From positions 1 through 64,000 of the forward strand of contig NZ_LMOB01000002.1 of NCBI RefSeq assembly GCF_001423185.1: DNA of 64,000 bases, read 5' to 3'. The notes under the pieces are model-generated. The model did not search any database. It had not been told where the DNA came from and worked only from the letters and a program-made list of their open reading frames with translations. This DNA is from Plantibacter sp. Leaf314 (GTDB lineage: Bacteria; Actinomycetota; Actinomycetes; Actinomycetales; Microbacteriaceae). The position numbers were made by a program, and so were the translations under genes. Below are positions 38,655-49,024 of the stretch, piece by piece (the first letter of the stretch is position 1; the number at the start of each line of letters is the position of its first letter).

Positions 38655-39569
38655 CTACGGGCGAGTCCGGCCGACGAACTCGTCCGCTTCGGCGCTCCCG
38701 CCCTCCACCCACTCGATGTCGGGGTACCGCTTGAACCAGCTGACCTGCCGCCTGGCATAGCGTCTCGTGAGCCGCTGGGTCTCGGCGATCGCCTCCGACT
38801 CGGTGAGGTCCGACCGGAGCTGCGCCGCCGCCTGGGCGTACCCGATGGCCCGGGCAGCGGTCACACCGCGCTCCAGCCCCTGCTCGAGGAGCGAAGCGGT
38901 CTCGTCGACGAGACCCGACGCCCACATCGCCTCGACGCGCCGGTCGAGCCTCGAGACCAGTTCCTCTCGCGGCGTGGAGACGCCGACGACCTCGACCGGT
39001 CGCCAGGGCGTCGGGCGTTCGGGCAGCGCAGCGCCGTGCCCTCGCTCGGCGAGCTCATGCACCTCGAGCGCCCGGATGACGCGTCTGGCGTTCGCCACGT
39101 CGACCCGCTCCGCCGTCACGGGGTCCGCTCGCCGAAGCCGCTCGACGAGTACCTCGATTCCCTCTCGTTCGAGGTCGTGCTCCAGCCGCCCCCGGACGCC
39201 CCGGTCGCGAGGGGGGAACCGGAAGTCGTGGATGACGCTGGACACGTACAGCCCCGAGCCACCCACCAGGATCGGCGTCACCCCACGGGCCAGGAGTCCG
39301 TCGATCACCGCGCGAGCCGTCGGCTGATACCAGGCGACGGACGCTTCCTCGGTGACGTCGAGCACGTCGAACAGGTGATGCGGGATCCCCCGCCGCTCGG
39401 CGAGCGGCAGCTTGGCAGTACCGATGTCCATGCCGCGGTAGAACTGCATGGCGTCGGCGTTCACGATCTCAGCGGGTCGACCGGCGTCCCGGAAGGCCGT
39501 CGCCAGATCGAGCGACAGCGCGGACTTCCCCGTCCCGGTCGCTCCGACGACCGCGAGGAAACCGGTCAC
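38655..39569 (-). CDS. miaA: tRNA dimethylallyltransferase
   Basis: 304 aa. Adds an isopentenyl group to A37 of tRNAs reading UNN codons. P-loop [13 protein letters not shown] (8-20), [14 protein letters not shown], and [14 protein letters not shown]-terminal [13 protein letters not shown] start at 39569 overlaps the miaB stop. Supplies the substrate for MiaB. Confidence 0.94.
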   Translation of the reverse strand: MTGFLAVVGATGTGKSALSLDLATAFRDAGRPAEIVNADAMQFYRGMDIGTAKLPLAERRGIPHHLFDVLDVTEEASVAWYQPTARAVIDGLLARGVTPILVGGSGLYVSSVIHDFRFPPRDRGVRGRLEHDLEREGIEVLVERLRRADPVTAERVDVANARRVIRALEVHELAERGHGAALPERPTPWRPVEVVGVSTPREELVSRLDRRVEAMWASGLVDETASLLEQGLERGVTAARAIGYAQAAAQLRSDLTESEAIAETQRLTRRYARRQVSWFKRYPDIEWVEGGSAEADEFVGRTRP

Positions 39570-41167
39570 CGACGTTCGCCGTCACTCGGGTCGTAGATGG
39601 GCGAGGTGGTCACCCCGGAGACCGGGGCCCCGACGCGGAGTCCGGGAAGTCCGAGCGACACCCGCCCGGGTTCACTCACCCCAGGGGTGGCCGGCACGCC
39701 GCAGGAGTCGGACTGAGCGCGATCCCAGGCGTCTCCGGCCCGCGTGCGGCGGACGCGCAACGGTGCGCCGGCCGGGGCGTCGGCGAGGAGATGGAACGAT
39801 GCGGCTTCGGTGATGGTGACCGTGACGACGTCGCCCGGGCGCGGGACCTCGGATCCAGCTGGCACATCGAAGTGGACGAGGCGTGAATCCTCGGCCCGGC
39901 CGCTCAGCCGATGCGTCGTGTCGTTCTTGCGACCTTCACCGACGGCGACGAGTAATTCGACCTGTCGGCCCACCTGCCGCTGGTTCTCCTCCAAGCTGAT
40001 CCGGTCCTGCAGCGCGACGAGTCGTTCGTACCGCTCCTGCACGACGGCCTTCGGCACCTGGTCGGGCATGGTTGCCGCGGGTGTCCCCGCCCGGATGGAG
40101 TACTGGAACGTGAACGCACTCGCGAACCGTGCGGCCTCCACCACCCGCAGCGTCTCCAGGAAATCCGCTTCGGTCTCGCCGGGGAACCCGACGATGATGT
40201 CGGTGGAGATCGCCGCGTGCGGGATCCGTGCGCGGACCCGGTCGAGGATGCCGAGGAACCGTTCGGACCGGTACGAGCGACGCATGGCTTTGAGGATGCG
40301 GTCGGATCCCGACTGGAGGGGCATGTGCAGCTGCGGCATGACGTTCGCCGTCTCCGCCATCGCGTCGATGACGTCGTCGGTGAACGCCGCGGGGTGCGGA
40401 CTGGTGAAGCGGACCCGTTCGAGCCCCTCGATCGTCCCCGCCGCGCGCAGCAGCTTTCCGAACGCCTGTCGATCGCCGAATTCGACCCCGTAGGAGTTCA
40501 CGTTCTGGCCGAGGAGGGTGACCTCGATCGCGCCGTCGTCGACGAGGGCCCGCAGCTCGCCGAGGATCTCCCCCGGACGTCGGTCCTTCTCCTTGCCTCG
40601 GAGGGATGGCACGATGCAGAAGGTGCATGTGTTGTTGCAGCCGACGGAGATCGACACCCAGCCGCTGTAACTGGAGTCCCGCTTCGTGGGGAGCGTGGAC
40701 GGGAAGGTGTCGAGGGACTCGAGGATCTCCAGCTGGGCTTCGTCGTTGTGTCGAGCCCGTTCGAGCAGGCTCGGAAGCGACCCCATGTTGTGGGTGCCGA
40801 AGACGACGTCCACCCACGGTGCCTTCTTGAGGATGACCTCTTTGTCCTTCTGCGCCAGACATCCACCGACGGCGATCTGCATGCCGTCGCGCTGCTTCTT
40901 GATCGACGCCAGGTGCCCGAGATTGCCGTACAACTTGTTGTCGGCGTTCTCACGCACGGCACAGGTGTTGATGACGACAATGTCGGCCTGCTCGCCGTCG
41001 GCCTTGACGTATCCGGCCGCTTCGAGGGAGCCGCTCAACCGTTCGGAATCGTGCACGTTCATCTGGCAGCCGTACGTGCGGACCTCGTAACTCCGCTGCC
41101 GACCGGCTTCGTCGAACGCTGCGGGAGAGGCGCTGATGACCGTGGGGGTCTCGACGATGCTGCTCAT
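39566..41167 (-). CDS. miaB: tRNA-2-methylthio-N6-dimethylallyladenosine synthase
   Basis: 533 aa radical-SAM methylthiotransferase. N-terminal cluster cysteines Cys34, Cys69 and Cys103, radical-SAM cysteines Cys177, Cys181 and Cys184 (GCNNTCTFC), and a TRAM domain near 395-465. A C-terminal extra of about 50 residues, which is Gly/Pro-rich, exceeds the usual 450-500. Leaderless: -10 TAGACT (41174-41179) 6 nt before the ATG. Heads miaB-miaA. Confidence 0.95.
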   Translation of the reverse strand: MSSIVETPTVISASPAAFDEAGRQRSYEVRTYGCQMNVHDSERLSGSLEAAGYVKADGEQADIVVINTCAVRENADNKLYGNLGHLASIKKQRDGMQIAVGGCLAQKDKEVILKKAPWVDVVFGTHNMGSLPSLLERARHNDEAQLEILESLDTFPSTLPTKRDSSYSGWVSISVGCNNTCTFCIVPSLRGKEKDRRPGEILGELRALVDDGAIEVTLLGQNVNSYGVEFGDRQAFGKLLRAAGTIEGLERVRFTSPHPAAFTDDVIDAMAETANVMPQLHMPLQSGSDRILKAMRRSYRSERFLGILDRVRARIPHAAISTDIIVGFPGETEADFLETLRVVEAARFASAFTFQYSIRAGTPAATMPDQVPKAVVQERYERLVALQDRISLEENQRQVGRQVELLVAVGEGRKNDTTHRLSGRAEDSRLVHFDVPAGSEVPRPGDVVTVTITEAASFHLLADAPAGAPLRVRRTRAGDAWDRAQSDSCGVPATPGVSEPGRVSLGLPGLRVGAPVSGVTTSPIYDPSDGERR

Positions 41168-41202
41168 ACCAGCAGTCTACGCGCGGGCTGGAGTACGACC
41201 CG

Positions 41203-42075
41203 TCAGCGGAAACTCACGCCCGAACGCTTCGAACCGGAGAGCGCACGCGAGCAGGCCTCACGGATGATCGCCGAACCGTAGCCGCGTCGTGCCAGGTAGG
41301 CCGACAGCCGCCGCTCGGCGGTCGCCTGGTCGAGCGACCGGAGTTGCCCGGCACGCTTCTCCGCGACGACCAACGCGCGCCGGAGCTCGTCGTCGTCGTC
41401 GATCGCCTCGAGGGCTTCCGCCGCGATCGACGGGTCGATCCGTCGTGAGGAGAGCTCGCGCCCGATCACCGCTCGGGACTGCCCCTTCCGGGTGTGCAGG
41501 CTCTCGACGAGCTGGCGCGCGAGTTCCGCATCGTCGAGATAACCGCGGCGACGGAGCTCGCCCAGGACATGCTCGACCTCATCCGACTCCGCCTCATGGC
41601 CCCGGAGGAGTTCCGCGATCTCCCACTCCGAAGAACCACGACGGGCGAGCCGCCGCACGGCCAACAGGTCGAGCTCGGCCAACCGCACCTCGGGGTCGAC
41701 CGGAACCTCCGGATCCTCGGCCGCCTCGTCGTAACCGCGCGCCTCGGCATCCGTGTCGGAAGCCCAGGAGACGCTCCGAGTGGCGGGCGCGGGCGCGGTC
41801 CGGTCGGTTGGCGATGACGTGGCCTGCGGCCGGCTCTGAGCCCTGCCGTGTTCGACCGTGTCCTCGGTGGTCCGGCGGCGGAGTGGGGCGACCGGGCGAC
41901 CGGGCGAGGATCCCTCGCCCTCGGGTGCCGAAGGATCCTCGGTCTGGCCGACGAACCAGCCGTCGGGCTCAGGAGTCGCTTGGGCGGCCGGCCGACGGCC
42001 GAACAGCGAGGTCACGGGAGCCAGCGTCTCCGACGACTCGTCGGCCGGACCGGCGGGAGGGAAGGAGACGACCAT
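41203..42075 (-). CDS. recX: Regulatory protein RecX
   Basis: 290 aa. The RecX repeats are in the C-terminal half (about 130-285: [49 protein letters not shown]). An N-terminal 125-residue extension is acidic, Pro-rich and unlikely to fold. RecX binds and limits RecA filaments. GAGG before the ATG; 24 nt after recA, so expressed by read-through. Confidence 0.9.
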   Translation of the reverse strand: MVVSFPPAGPADESSETLAPVTSLFGRRPAAQATPEPDGWFVGQTEDPSAPEGEGSSPGRPVAPLRRRTTEDTVEHGRAQSRPQATSSPTDRTAPAPATRSVSWASDTDAEARGYDEAAEDPEVPVDPEVRLAELDLLAVRRLARRGSSEWEIAELLRGHEAESDEVEHVLGELRRRGYLDDAELARQLVESLHTRKGQSRAVIGRELSSRRIDPSIAAEALEAIDDDDELRRALVVAEKRAGQLRSLDQATAERRLSAYLARRGYGSAIIREACSRALSGSKRSGVSFR

Positions 42076-42099
42076 GATGACCTCGCTGTTCGGGTGGGG

Positions 42100-43242
42100 T
42101 TAGGCGCTGCGCTTGGCAGCGGACTTCGAAGCGCCGGCCGATGCGAGCTGCGGTGCCCCGCCCGTCGCCGCTTCGAGTGCCGCAGCCTCAGCGGCTGCCA
42201 CCTCGGCGGCAGCGGCGTCGGCTGCCTTCTTGGTGGCGGCACCTTCGGCTCCGACCCCGAGTTTGCCGAGGATGCGGCGCTCGATCTCAGCAGCGATGTC
42301 GGGGTTCTTGAGCAGGAAGTTCCGGGCGTTCTCCTTGCCCTGCCCCAGCTGGTCGCCCTCGTAGGTGTACCAGGCGCCGGCCTTCTTCACGATGGCGTGC
42401 TCGACGCCGAAATCGATCAACGAGCCCTCACGGGAGATGCCGACGCCGTACAGGATGTCGAACTCGGCCTGACGGAACGGCGGTGCCATCTTGTTCTTGA
42501 CGACCTTGACGCGGGTACGGTTGCCGACGGCCTCGGTACCGTCCTTCAGCGTCTCGATCCGGCGGATGTCGAGGCGCACGGAGGCGTAGAACTTGAGCGC
42601 CTTGCCGCCGGCGGTCGTCTCGGGGCTACCGAACATCACGCCGATCTTCTCGCGCAGCTGGTTGATGAAGATCATGGTCGTGTTCGTCTGGTTCAGTCCA
42701 CCGGTCAGCTTGCGCAGTGCCTGCGACATGAGGCGGGCCTGGAGACCGACGTGCGAGTCGCCCATGTCGCCCTCGATCTCAGCACGGGGAACGAGTGCCG
42801 CGACGGAGTCGATCACGATGAGGTCGATGGACCCGGAGCGCACGAGCATGTCGGCGATCTCGAGCGCCTGCTCACCCGTGTCGGGCTGGGAGACGAGGAG
42901 CGAATCGATGTCGACACCGAGCTTCTTCGCGTACTCGGGGTCGAGTGCGTGCTCGGCGTCGATGAAGGCTGCGATGCCCCCGGCACGCTGGGCGTTCGCG
43001 ATGGCGTGGAGCGTGAGGGTCGTCTTACCCGAGGACTCCGGTCCGTAGATCTCGACGATGCGACCGCGAGGGAGTCCTCCGATCCCGAGCGCGACATCGA
43101 GCGCGATCGATCCGGTGGAGACCACTTCGACCGGCGCGCGCTCGTCGCTGCCGAGACGCATCACCGAGCCCTTGCCGAACTGACGGTCGATCTGGGCGAG
43201 TGCGGTTTCGAGGGACTTCTCGCGTTCAGCTGGGCTTGGCAT
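42100..43242 (-). CDS. recA: Recombinase RecA
   Basis: 380 aa. Walker [10 protein letters not shown] (67-75), Walker [14 protein letters not shown], loop L1 [20 protein letters not shown], loop L2 [23 protein letters not shown]-terminal domain, then an Ala-rich tail of about 40 residues. Drives homologous recombination and LexA cleavage. ATG at 43242 with GAGAGAAG upstream. A promoter with LexA box lies about 200 nt upstream. Confidence 0.98.
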   Translation of the reverse strand: MPSPAEREKSLETALAQIDRQFGKGSVMRLGSDERAPVEVVSTGSIALDVALGIGGLPRGRIVEIYGPESSGKTTLTLHAIANAQRAGGIAAFIDAEHALDPEYAKKLGVDIDSLLVSQPDTGEQALEIADMLVRSGSIDLIVIDSVAALVPRAEIEGDMGDSHVGLQARLMSQALRKLTGGLNQTNTTMIFINQLREKIGVMFGSPETTAGGKALKFYASVRLDIRRIETLKDGTEAVGNRTRVKVVKNKMAPPFRQAEFDILYGVGISREGSLIDFGVEHAIVKKAGAWYTYEGDQLGQGKENARNFLLKNPDIAAEIERRILGKLGVGAEGAATKKAADAAAAEVAAAEAAALEAATGGAPQLASAGASKSAAKRSA

Positions 43243-43443
43243 GGTGTGCTTCTCTCTGCTCGGTGTCGGGTGCCTATAGGCTGTCGCCGCGTGTTCCGAG
43301 ACCCGCTTCTTCTGAAGGTCGGGGCCCGGAGGCGACAAGGCGTCGATCGTTCCTGGTGTCTTCGACGGTACGCGCCACCACCGACATCGGTCGGTGGACG
43401 ACTCGATCCGTGCAGAACGCACTCACGAATGATCCTGTGGAGG

Positions 43444-43472
43444 ACACTAGCAGCACTAGAACGGATGTTCGA
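43444..43472 (-). promoter_or_regulatory. recA promoter
   Basis: -35 TCGAAC (43467-43472), 17-bp spacer, -10 TAGTGT (43444-43449) on the minus strand, giving a leader of about 195 nt. The LexA box at 43459-43470 covers spacer and -35. Confidence 0.55.
43459..43470. promoter_or_regulatory. LexA box of recA
   Basis: GAAC-GGAT-GTTC, a perfect core. A second dyad CCGTTCGAACGG lies just beyond at 43475-43486. Confidence 0.85.
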
Positions 43473-43541
43473 TACCGTTCGAACGGCGTGTCGGGCATCG
43501 CCCCAGCGTCAGGACGACGTCCGGACGACGTGCGTCGCGGA

Positions 43542-43766
43542 CTACGACCCCGGCTGCAAACGACCGACGCCGTGTCGTCGGTCGTCGGGGACGTCGGTCG
43601 CCGCGCAGAGCGCGATCCACACGTCACGTGGCGGGACACCGGCGCGGAGGGCCTCCTCCGCCGTCTTCGACCCGAACTCCGTCAGACCGAGATCGCCGGT
43701 GAGCACCGCCCCGTAGGCGGCACCGAACTCGTCGGTGACGGCCGTCCTGAACTGACTCAGCTTCAT
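43542..43766 (-). CDS. DUF3046 family protein
   Basis: 74 aa. Small actinobacterial protein regularly found just upstream of recA; recognisable from MKLSQFRTAVTDEFG, the central DLxxxLGGRTAxEAL-like segment (here GLTEFGSKTAEEALRAG) and PRDVWIALCAATDVPDDRRHG. Function unknown. AAGGAGG lies 7 nt before the ATG. Ends about 70 bp before the recA promoter. Confidence 0.85.
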   Translation of the reverse strand: MKLSQFRTAVTDEFGAAYGAVLTGDLGLTEFGSKTAEEALRAGVPPRDVWIALCAATDVPDDRRHGVGRLQPGS

Positions 43767-43801
43767 CCCTGCGCCTCCTTGTTCGCCCTCGGGACACGGA
43801 A

Positions 43802-43829
43802 ACGCCCCGGGAGAGGGATCCCGGGGCGT
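43802..43829. terminator. clgR terminator
   Basis: ACGCCCCGGG (43802-43811) pairs with CCCGGGGCGT (43820-43829), a perfect 10-bp stem with an 8-nt loop, 22 nt past the clgR stop; TTTCCGTG follows on the minus strand. Confidence 0.75.
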
Positions 43830-43851
43830 CTCGACGAGGTACTCGACCCGC

Positions 43852-44160
43852 TCAGCGGGAGACGAGCTCGTCCAGCTCGTTGACCAATTCGTCCGGAACG
43901 GTGTCCGGGATGTTCGGTGAGAGTCCTTCGATGACCGCGAGGCGGTCGCCGACCTCTCGCATGATGACGGAGATCGGGGTGTCGAGGGCGTCTGCGACGG
44001 ACGCGAGGATCTCGCTCGACGCTTCCTTCTGACCCCGCTCGACCTCGCTCAGATATCCGAGTGCGACGCTCGCCTTGCTGGCCACCTGGCGCAGCGTGCG
44101 GCCCTTCTGCAACCGGAAGTCCCTCAGCACGTCGCCGATCTCTTGACGGACTAGAACCAC
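43852..44160 (-). CDS. clgR: ClgR-type XRE transcriptional regulator
   Basis: 102 aa. HTH (about 13-68: LRDFRLQKGRTLRQVASKASVALGYLSEVERGQKEAS) then a short hydrophobic C-terminus ending in DELDELVSR. Matches ClgR, activator of clp protease and other stress genes and itself a Clp substrate. GTG start with GGGAGGG upstream. Next to cinA and recA as in other actinobacteria. Upstream 219 bp contain a candidate promoter and paired direct repeats. Confidence 0.9.
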   Translation of the reverse strand: MVLVRQEIGDVLRDFRLQKGRTLRQVASKASVALGYLSEVERGQKEASSEILASVADALDTPISVIMREVGDRLAVIEGLSPNIPDTVPDELVNELDELVSR

Positions 44161-44266
44161 GTGACCCTCCCTCTGTGCTCTACGACTCCATGTCGTACAG
44201 CGCTCTGCTTCTGCAACGCGGATTCACGTCGTCCCAGCTGATCGCCGTCTCGTTCGTGGATGGCCA

Positions 44267-44329
44267 ACATTACAACCACCGTGTGCCGAACACTAACCAG
44301 AATCACTGGGCTTTTCTTGTGAATCACTG
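44267..44329 (-). promoter_or_regulatory. clgR upstream region with paired direct repeats
   Basis: A -10 TAATGT (44267-44272) is plausible for clgR. The 9-mer GAATCACTG occurs twice, at 44300-44308 and 44321-44329, exactly 21 bp apart (two helical turns), just upstream of where the -35 would be, a typical activator arrangement. The region is AT-rich for this window. Confidence 0.35.
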
Positions 44330-44379
44330 ATCTGTAACGCGATGGAAACGGTAGCTATTCCAGGGATCGACGCCGGGTT

Positions 44380-44895
44380 TCACGCCAGGCGGCCGAGCTC
44401 GTGGACGAGCGCCTCGAGTGCCGACGCGACCGTCTGCCGACGGATCTCCTGGCGGCCGCCGTCGAGGGTGAGTGGGACCACTCTGCCGCCCGCTCTGGTG
44501 ACGATGCCGACGAAGACCGTCCCGACCGCTTGACCGTCCTGTGGATCCGGCCCGGCCACTCCGGTCGTCGCGATCCCGACGTCGGCCGGCAACCCGTCGA
44601 CAGCCAATGCTCGACGGACGCCGTCGGCCATCTGCAGGGCGACCTCCGGGTGCACCGCCCCATGGAGCGCGAGGAGGCCCGCGTCCACCCCCAGCACCGA
44701 GTGCTTGAGGCGGGTGTCGTATGCCACGACCGCACCGCGGACCGCCGCGGAGGCTCCGGGGACACCGACGAGCTCCGCGGCCAGCAGGCCACCCGTGAGC
44801 GACTCGGCGACCGCGATGGTCAGGCGTGATTCGATGAGCGATGCGACGGCCTCGGCCGCTCGGGGAGCCGGTTCGTCACCCGAGGCGGTCGTCAT
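44380..44895 (-). CDS. cinA: Nicotinamide-nucleotide amidase (PncC/CinA C-terminal domain)
   Basis: 171 aa, C-terminal CinA domain only. AVAESLTGGLLAAELV (about 29-44), VVAYDTRLKHSVLGV and GIATTGVAGPDPQDGQAVGTVFVGI mark PncC, which deamidates NMN to NaMN in pyridine-nucleotide recycling. The N-terminal MoCF-like domain of full CinA is absent, which is usual in this lineage. ATG overlaps the pgsA stop (ATGA). Confidence 0.92.
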   Translation of the reverse strand: MTTASGDEPAPRAAEAVASLIESRLTIAVAESLTGGLLAAELVGVPGASAAVRGAVVAYDTRLKHSVLGVDAGLLALHGAVHPEVALQMADGVRRALAVDGLPADVGIATTGVAGPDPQDGQAVGTVFVGIVTRAGGRVVPLTLDGGRQEIRRQTVASALEALVHELGRLA

Positions 44896-45500
44896 CGCTT
44901 CACCTGACGATCGAGCCGCGCACCACGGGCGGCCGTGATCACGTAGTCGATACCGCTCGCGATGGTGAGGAGGACGGCGATGGTCATGAACACCGCGTTC
45001 ACCCAGAGGACCCAGTCGCCCAACAGGACCCAGAACGGCGCGAGGGCGAGCGAGATGGCGACGGCCTGTGCGACCGTCTTGAGTTTGCCCATCCACGCCG
45101 CGGCGACGACGTGGTCGGAGATGACGATGAACCGGTGGACGGTGATGCCGACCTCGCGGACGAGCACGACGATCGTGACCCACCAGGGCAGCTCGCCGAG
45201 GATCGAGAGCGCGACGAGTGCTCCGCCCGTCAGGACCTTGTCGGCGATCGGGTCGAGGATCTTGCCGAGGTCGGTGACGAGGTTGCGGCTCCGCGCGATG
45301 TGTCCGTCGATCCCGTCGCTCGCGATCGCGACGACGAAGAGCAGAGCCGCCCACCAGCGGAGGGCACCGTCCGTGCCGTCGTCGGCGAGGAGCATCCACA
45401 TGAAGACGGGCGCGAGCACGATCCTCGCCACGGTGATGCCGTTCGGGAGGTTCCAGTTCGAGATGCGGGGCTCAGCGGCCGCCGCGTCCGATGCCGTCAT
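44892..45500 (-). CDS. pgsA: CDP-diacylglycerol-glycerol-3-phosphate 3-phosphatidyltransferase
   Basis: 202 aa membrane enzyme making phosphatidylglycerol phosphate. The CDP-alcohol transferase motif is seen in DGIDGHIARSRNLVTDLGK followed by LDPIADKV, within about five to six membrane helices. Begins 2 nt after ftsK stops and overlaps cinA. Confidence 0.93.
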   Translation of the reverse strand: MTASDAAAAEPRISNWNLPNGITVARIVLAPVFMWMLLADDGTDGALRWWAALLFVVAIASDGIDGHIARSRNLVTDLGKILDPIADKVLTGGALVALSILGELPWWVTIVVLVREVGITVHRFIVISDHVVAAAWMGKLKTVAQAVAISLALAPFWVLLGDWVLWVNAVFMTIAVLLTIASGIDYVITAARGARLDRQVKR

Positions 45501-45502
45501 GT

Positions 45503-48394
45503 CTACTCCCGACCGGTGAGACTCCAGGCGTCGTCGTCAGAACCGCCCTCGACCTCAGGATAGTCCTGGAACTGCGCCTCGACGGCGTCCGGCCCGTAGG
45601 GGTCGGCCGCCGTCGCCGGAGCCGCCGCCGTGGCGGGTGCTGCCGCCGCAGCCACCGCAGGGGCGGACACGGGGGCCGCCGCTGAACCGTCGTCCTCACC
45701 ACGGAGGCGCGCCAGGACGCCCGGAAGCTGCTCCGCGGTCACGAGCACGTCGCGAGCCTTCGAGCCCTCCGAGGGGCCGACGATCTCCCGCGACTCCATG
45801 AGGTCCATCAGCCGGCCGGCCTTCGCGAAGCCGACCCGCAACTTCCGCTGCAGCATCGACGTCGAACCGAACTGGGTCGAGACCACGAGCTCCGCGGCCG
45901 CGAGCAGCAGCTCCAGATCGTCGCCGATGTCCGCGTCGATCTCCTTGCGCTCGGCGACGGCCTGGACGTCCTTGCGGTACTCGGGTCGCGCCTGATTGGT
46001 GACGTGCTCGACGACCCGCTGGATCTCGTTCTCGCCGACCCAGGCGCCCTGCACGCGGATCGACTTGTTCGCGCCCATCGGGAGGAACAGGGCGTCGCCC
46101 TGACCGATCAGTTTGTCGGCACCCGGCTGATCGAGGATGACCCGGGAGTCGGTGACGCTCGTGACGGCGAAGGCGAGCCGCGACGGGACGTTGGCCTTGA
46201 TGAGCCCCGTGACGACGTCGACCGAGGGTCGCTGCGTCGCGAGGACGAGGTGGATTCCCGAGGCACGGGCCAGCTGGGTGATCCGGACGATGGAGTCCTC
46301 GACGTCGCGAGGGGCGACCATCATGAGGTCGGCGAGCTCGTCGACGACGACCAACAGGTACGGGTACGGCTTGAGCACGCGTTCGCTCCCCGCGGGAAGC
46401 ACGATCTCGTTGGCGACGACCGCCTTGTTGAAGTCGTCGATGTGCCGGTACCCGAAGCTTGCGAGGTCGTCGTAGCGCATGTCCATCTCCTTCACGACCC
46501 ACTGCAGCGCTTCCGCCGCCTTCTTCGGGTTCGTGATGATGGGCGTGATGAGGTGCGGGACGCCTGCGTACGGGGCGAGCTCCACACGCTTCGGGTCGAT
46601 GAGGACCATCCGGACCTCGCTCGGCTTCGCGCGCATGAGCAGGGAGGTGATCATGGAGTTCACGAACACGGACTTGCCCGAACCGGTCGACCCGGCCACC
46701 AGGAGGTGGGGCATCTTCGCGAGGTTCGCGACCACGTACCCGCCGCCGACGTCCTTGCCGACGCCGATGGTCATGGGGTGGTTGCTGTTCGTCGCGGCCG
46801 TCGAGCGGAGGATGTCGCCGAGGGTGACGATCTCGCGGTCGGTGTTCGGGATCTCGATGCCGATGGCGCTCTTGCCCGGGATCGGCGAGAGGATGCGCAC
46901 CTCGTTCGAGGCGACGGCGTAGGAGAGGTTCTTGCTGAGCGCCGTCACGCGCTCGACCTTCACGCCCGGGCCGAGCTCGATCTCGTACTGGGTGACCGTC
47001 GGGCCGCGGGAGAAGCCGGTGACCTTCGCGTCGACACCGAACTGGTCGAGGACGCTCGTGATCGCGGCGACCGCCTCATCGTTCGCGGCGCTGTGCGTCT
47101 TGGCGGGCTCCCCCGCCGCGAGCGTTCCGGCGGACGGCAGGCGGTACGGCGTCTCGTCGTGACTCTGCGCGAGCGGACGTGCCGAGAAGTCGATCTGGTC
47201 GGGTGCGCCGAGCAGGGCCGGGTCGAGGTCTTCGATGACCTCCGTCGCGCCGGGGATGCTGTCGTCGTGCAGGCCGGTCTGCGGCTTGATCTCGCCCGTG
47301 TTGAACCGCTTGACGGCGCTCTCCGCCGCCTCGAGGTCGCCGAGCAGTTCCGAGCCGAACGCGTCGTGGACCGGCGCGGACTTCGGCGACGGCGCAGGCG
47401 TGGCGACCGGTTCGATCGGCGAGTCGAAGCCGCCACTCGGCTTGTCGAGGCCGAGGAGCTCGGTCATGTTGTCGCCCATGAGCGGATCCTCGAAGGTCGG
47501 ATCGTCTTCGCGACGGCTCGTGTTCCGGCGCCACCAGGGCAGGGCCGCCGGCTCGTCCGGCTCCTCGTCGAGGTCGTCCAGACGCTTCGTGCGCGAGCGC
47601 TTCGTCTCGGCCGGGGTCTCCTCCGGCTCGGCCTCCGGCTGCTCGCCGAACATCCACGCGGAGAACTGCCGGAACCGCGCACCGACGCGGTTCGGCGGCG
47701 TCTTCGTGACGATGAACAGGCTGAGGAGGATGAGGAGGGAGATCAGGACCGTCGCACCGATGGGCGTGATGACGGCGGCGAGCGGCGCACCGAGGATCCA
47801 GCCGAGGAGGCCACCGGCCTGCGCGAGCGCCGGGAGGCCCTGGCTGGGGTTCGGTTGCCCTCCGTGGATGTGGCACAGCGCCGAGATGCTGATGAGGAGG
47901 AGCCCGAGGCCGATGCTGATCCGCCCGTTGTCGTCGACCGACGCCGGGTGCCGGAACAGCCACACGGCGAACACGATCATGATGACCGGGAGCACGAAGG
48001 CGAGTCGGCCGAACAACCCGCCGAAGGACCAGGCGTCGAACGTCTGCGCGATCGGGTCGGCCGCACCGAACCACTCGACCACGGCACCGGTGACCGCCAG
48101 CAGGAAGAGCAGGAAGGGGAAGCCGTCGCGGCGGTCCTCCTTGGCGATGCGCTCGGGACCGAGCGCCCTGACGGCACCACCCACGCCGTGCGCGAGGCCG
48201 AGCCACACCGAGGTGATGATGCTGCGCTGCTCCTCCGCGGCCGGGTAGGCGACCGTCTTCTGCTGCTTCGTGGCCGACGCACCCGACTTCGGAGTGGCCT
48301 TCGTGGCGGACTTCGTGCTGGTGGTGCGCGACGAGGCGCCACTCGGCGGCGAAGCGCTGCGCGAACGGCTGGTCGAGTTGGAACGTGCGGCCAT
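45503..48394 (-). CDS. ftsK: DNA translocase FtsK
   Basis: 963 aa. Ser/Thr/Lys-rich N-terminus, four membrane helices (about 85-265), acidic/Pro-rich linker, motor domain with Walker [10 protein letters not shown] (about 565-573) and Walker [14 protein letters not shown], then the gamma winged helix ([23 protein letters not shown]) that reads KOPS sites, and an Ala/Pro-rich tail of about 70 residues. Pumps DNA at the septum. Leaderless: TACCGT 6 nt before the ATG at 48394. Confidence 0.97.
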   Translation of the reverse strand: MAARSNSTSRSRSASPPSGASSRTTSTKSATKATPKSGASATKQQKTVAYPAAEEQRSIITSVWLGLAHGVGGAVRALGPERIAKEDRRDGFPFLLFLLAVTGAVVEWFGAADPIAQTFDAWSFGGLFGRLAFVLPVIMIVFAVWLFRHPASVDDNGRISIGLGLLLISISALCHIHGGQPNPSQGLPALAQAGGLLGWILGAPLAAVITPIGATVLISLLILLSLFIVTKTPPNRVGARFRQFSAWMFGEQPEAEPEETPAETKRSRTKRLDDLDEEPDEPAALPWWRRNTSRREDDPTFEDPLMGDNMTELLGLDKPSGGFDSPIEPVATPAPSPKSAPVHDAFGSELLGDLEAAESAVKRFNTGEIKPQTGLHDDSIPGATEVIEDLDPALLGAPDQIDFSARPLAQSHDETPYRLPSAGTLAAGEPAKTHSAANDEAVAAITSVLDQFGVDAKVTGFSRGPTVTQYEIELGPGVKVERVTALSKNLSYAVASNEVRILSPIPGKSAIGIEIPNTDREIVTLGDILRSTAATNSNHPMTIGVGKDVGGGYVVANLAKMPHLLVAGSTGSGKSVFVNSMITSLLMRAKPSEVRMVLIDPKRVELAPYAGVPHLITPIITNPKKAAEALQWVVKEMDMRYDDLASFGYRHIDDFNKAVVANEIVLPAGSERVLKPYPYLLVVVDELADLMMVAPRDVEDSIVRITQLARASGIHLVLATQRPSVDVVTGLIKANVPSRLAFAVTSVTDSRVILDQPGADKLIGQGDALFLPMGANKSIRVQGAWVGENEIQRVVEHVTNQARPEYRKDVQAVAERKEIDADIGDDLELLLAAAELVVSTQFGSTSMLQRKLRVGFAKAGRLMDLMESREIVGPSEGSKARDVLVTAEQLPGVLARLRGEDDGSAAAPVSAPAVAAAAAPATAAAPATAADPYGPDAVEAQFQDYPEVEGGSDDDAWSLTGRE

Positions 48395-48471
48395 GGGTTC
48401 ACGGTACTCGTCGCCACCGACGCAGCCCGGCAAGCTGTCGGGGTGTCCACGATCCGCGCGGCCCCTGGCGG

Positions 48472-48963
48472 TCAGCGGAGATTCAGGACCATCGTGTCGC
48501 GCGTACCCCGGCGGTCGAGGGTCGTGAACCCCTCGGAGCGGTACAGGGCCACGGCGTGGTTCGCACGCTCGACACTGAGGCTGATGCGCTGATAGCCGGC
48601 GGCTCTGGCGAGCAGCACCGTCGCCTGCAGGAGCTGGCGGCCGAGGCCCTGGGCCCGGTGGATCGGACTGACCCCGAGGATGAGCTCCGGGACACCGGGG
48701 GCCACATAACCGAACCCGGGGGTGTCGGCGGGGAACAACCGGAACCACGACGCACCGACGACCGCGCCGTCCTGCGTCTCGGCGATGACGCCGGCATCGC
48801 CGGGCCGGCGCCAGCCGTGCACGTACCGGGTGTGCTGCGTGTCGGCGAGGACGTCCGCCCTGGTCCGGAACCCGGCGGCGCTCCAGTTCGCCGCCTCGAC
48901 CATCATGTCGGTGAGCACGCGCACATCTTCCGCCGCGGCGTCGCGGATCGAGTAGACCGCCAT
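48472..48963 (-). CDS. GNAT-family N-acetyltransferase
   Basis: 163 aa. One GNAT domain: the acetyl-CoA loop is in [16 protein letters not shown] (Q/RxxGxG variant), with strand 4 and the C-terminal [17 protein letters not shown]. Substrate unknown. ATG at 48963 has -10 TACCAT (48970-48975) 6 nt upstream, so an ATG six codons earlier is rejected. 77 bp before ftsK starts on the same strand. Confidence 0.85.
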   Translation of the reverse strand: MAVYSIRDAAAEDVRVLTDMMVEAANWSAAGFRTRADVLADTQHTRYVHGWRRPGDAGVIAETQDGAVVGASWFRLFPADTPGFGYVAPGVPELILGVSPIHRAQGLGRQLLQATVLLARAAGYQRISLSVERANHAVALYRSEGFTTLDRRGTRDTMVLNLR

Positions 48964-49024
48964 GGACGGATGGTACGCCACCGGTGTTTCGAGCAGATGT
49001 CGGCGAGGGAGCCAGCAGCCGTCG

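Noticed and set aside
46004-48592. 862-codon plus-strand open frame opposite ftsK
   Set aside because: Composition is an echo of third-position GC in ftsK; no RBS, no motif, and FtsK is unambiguous on the other strand.
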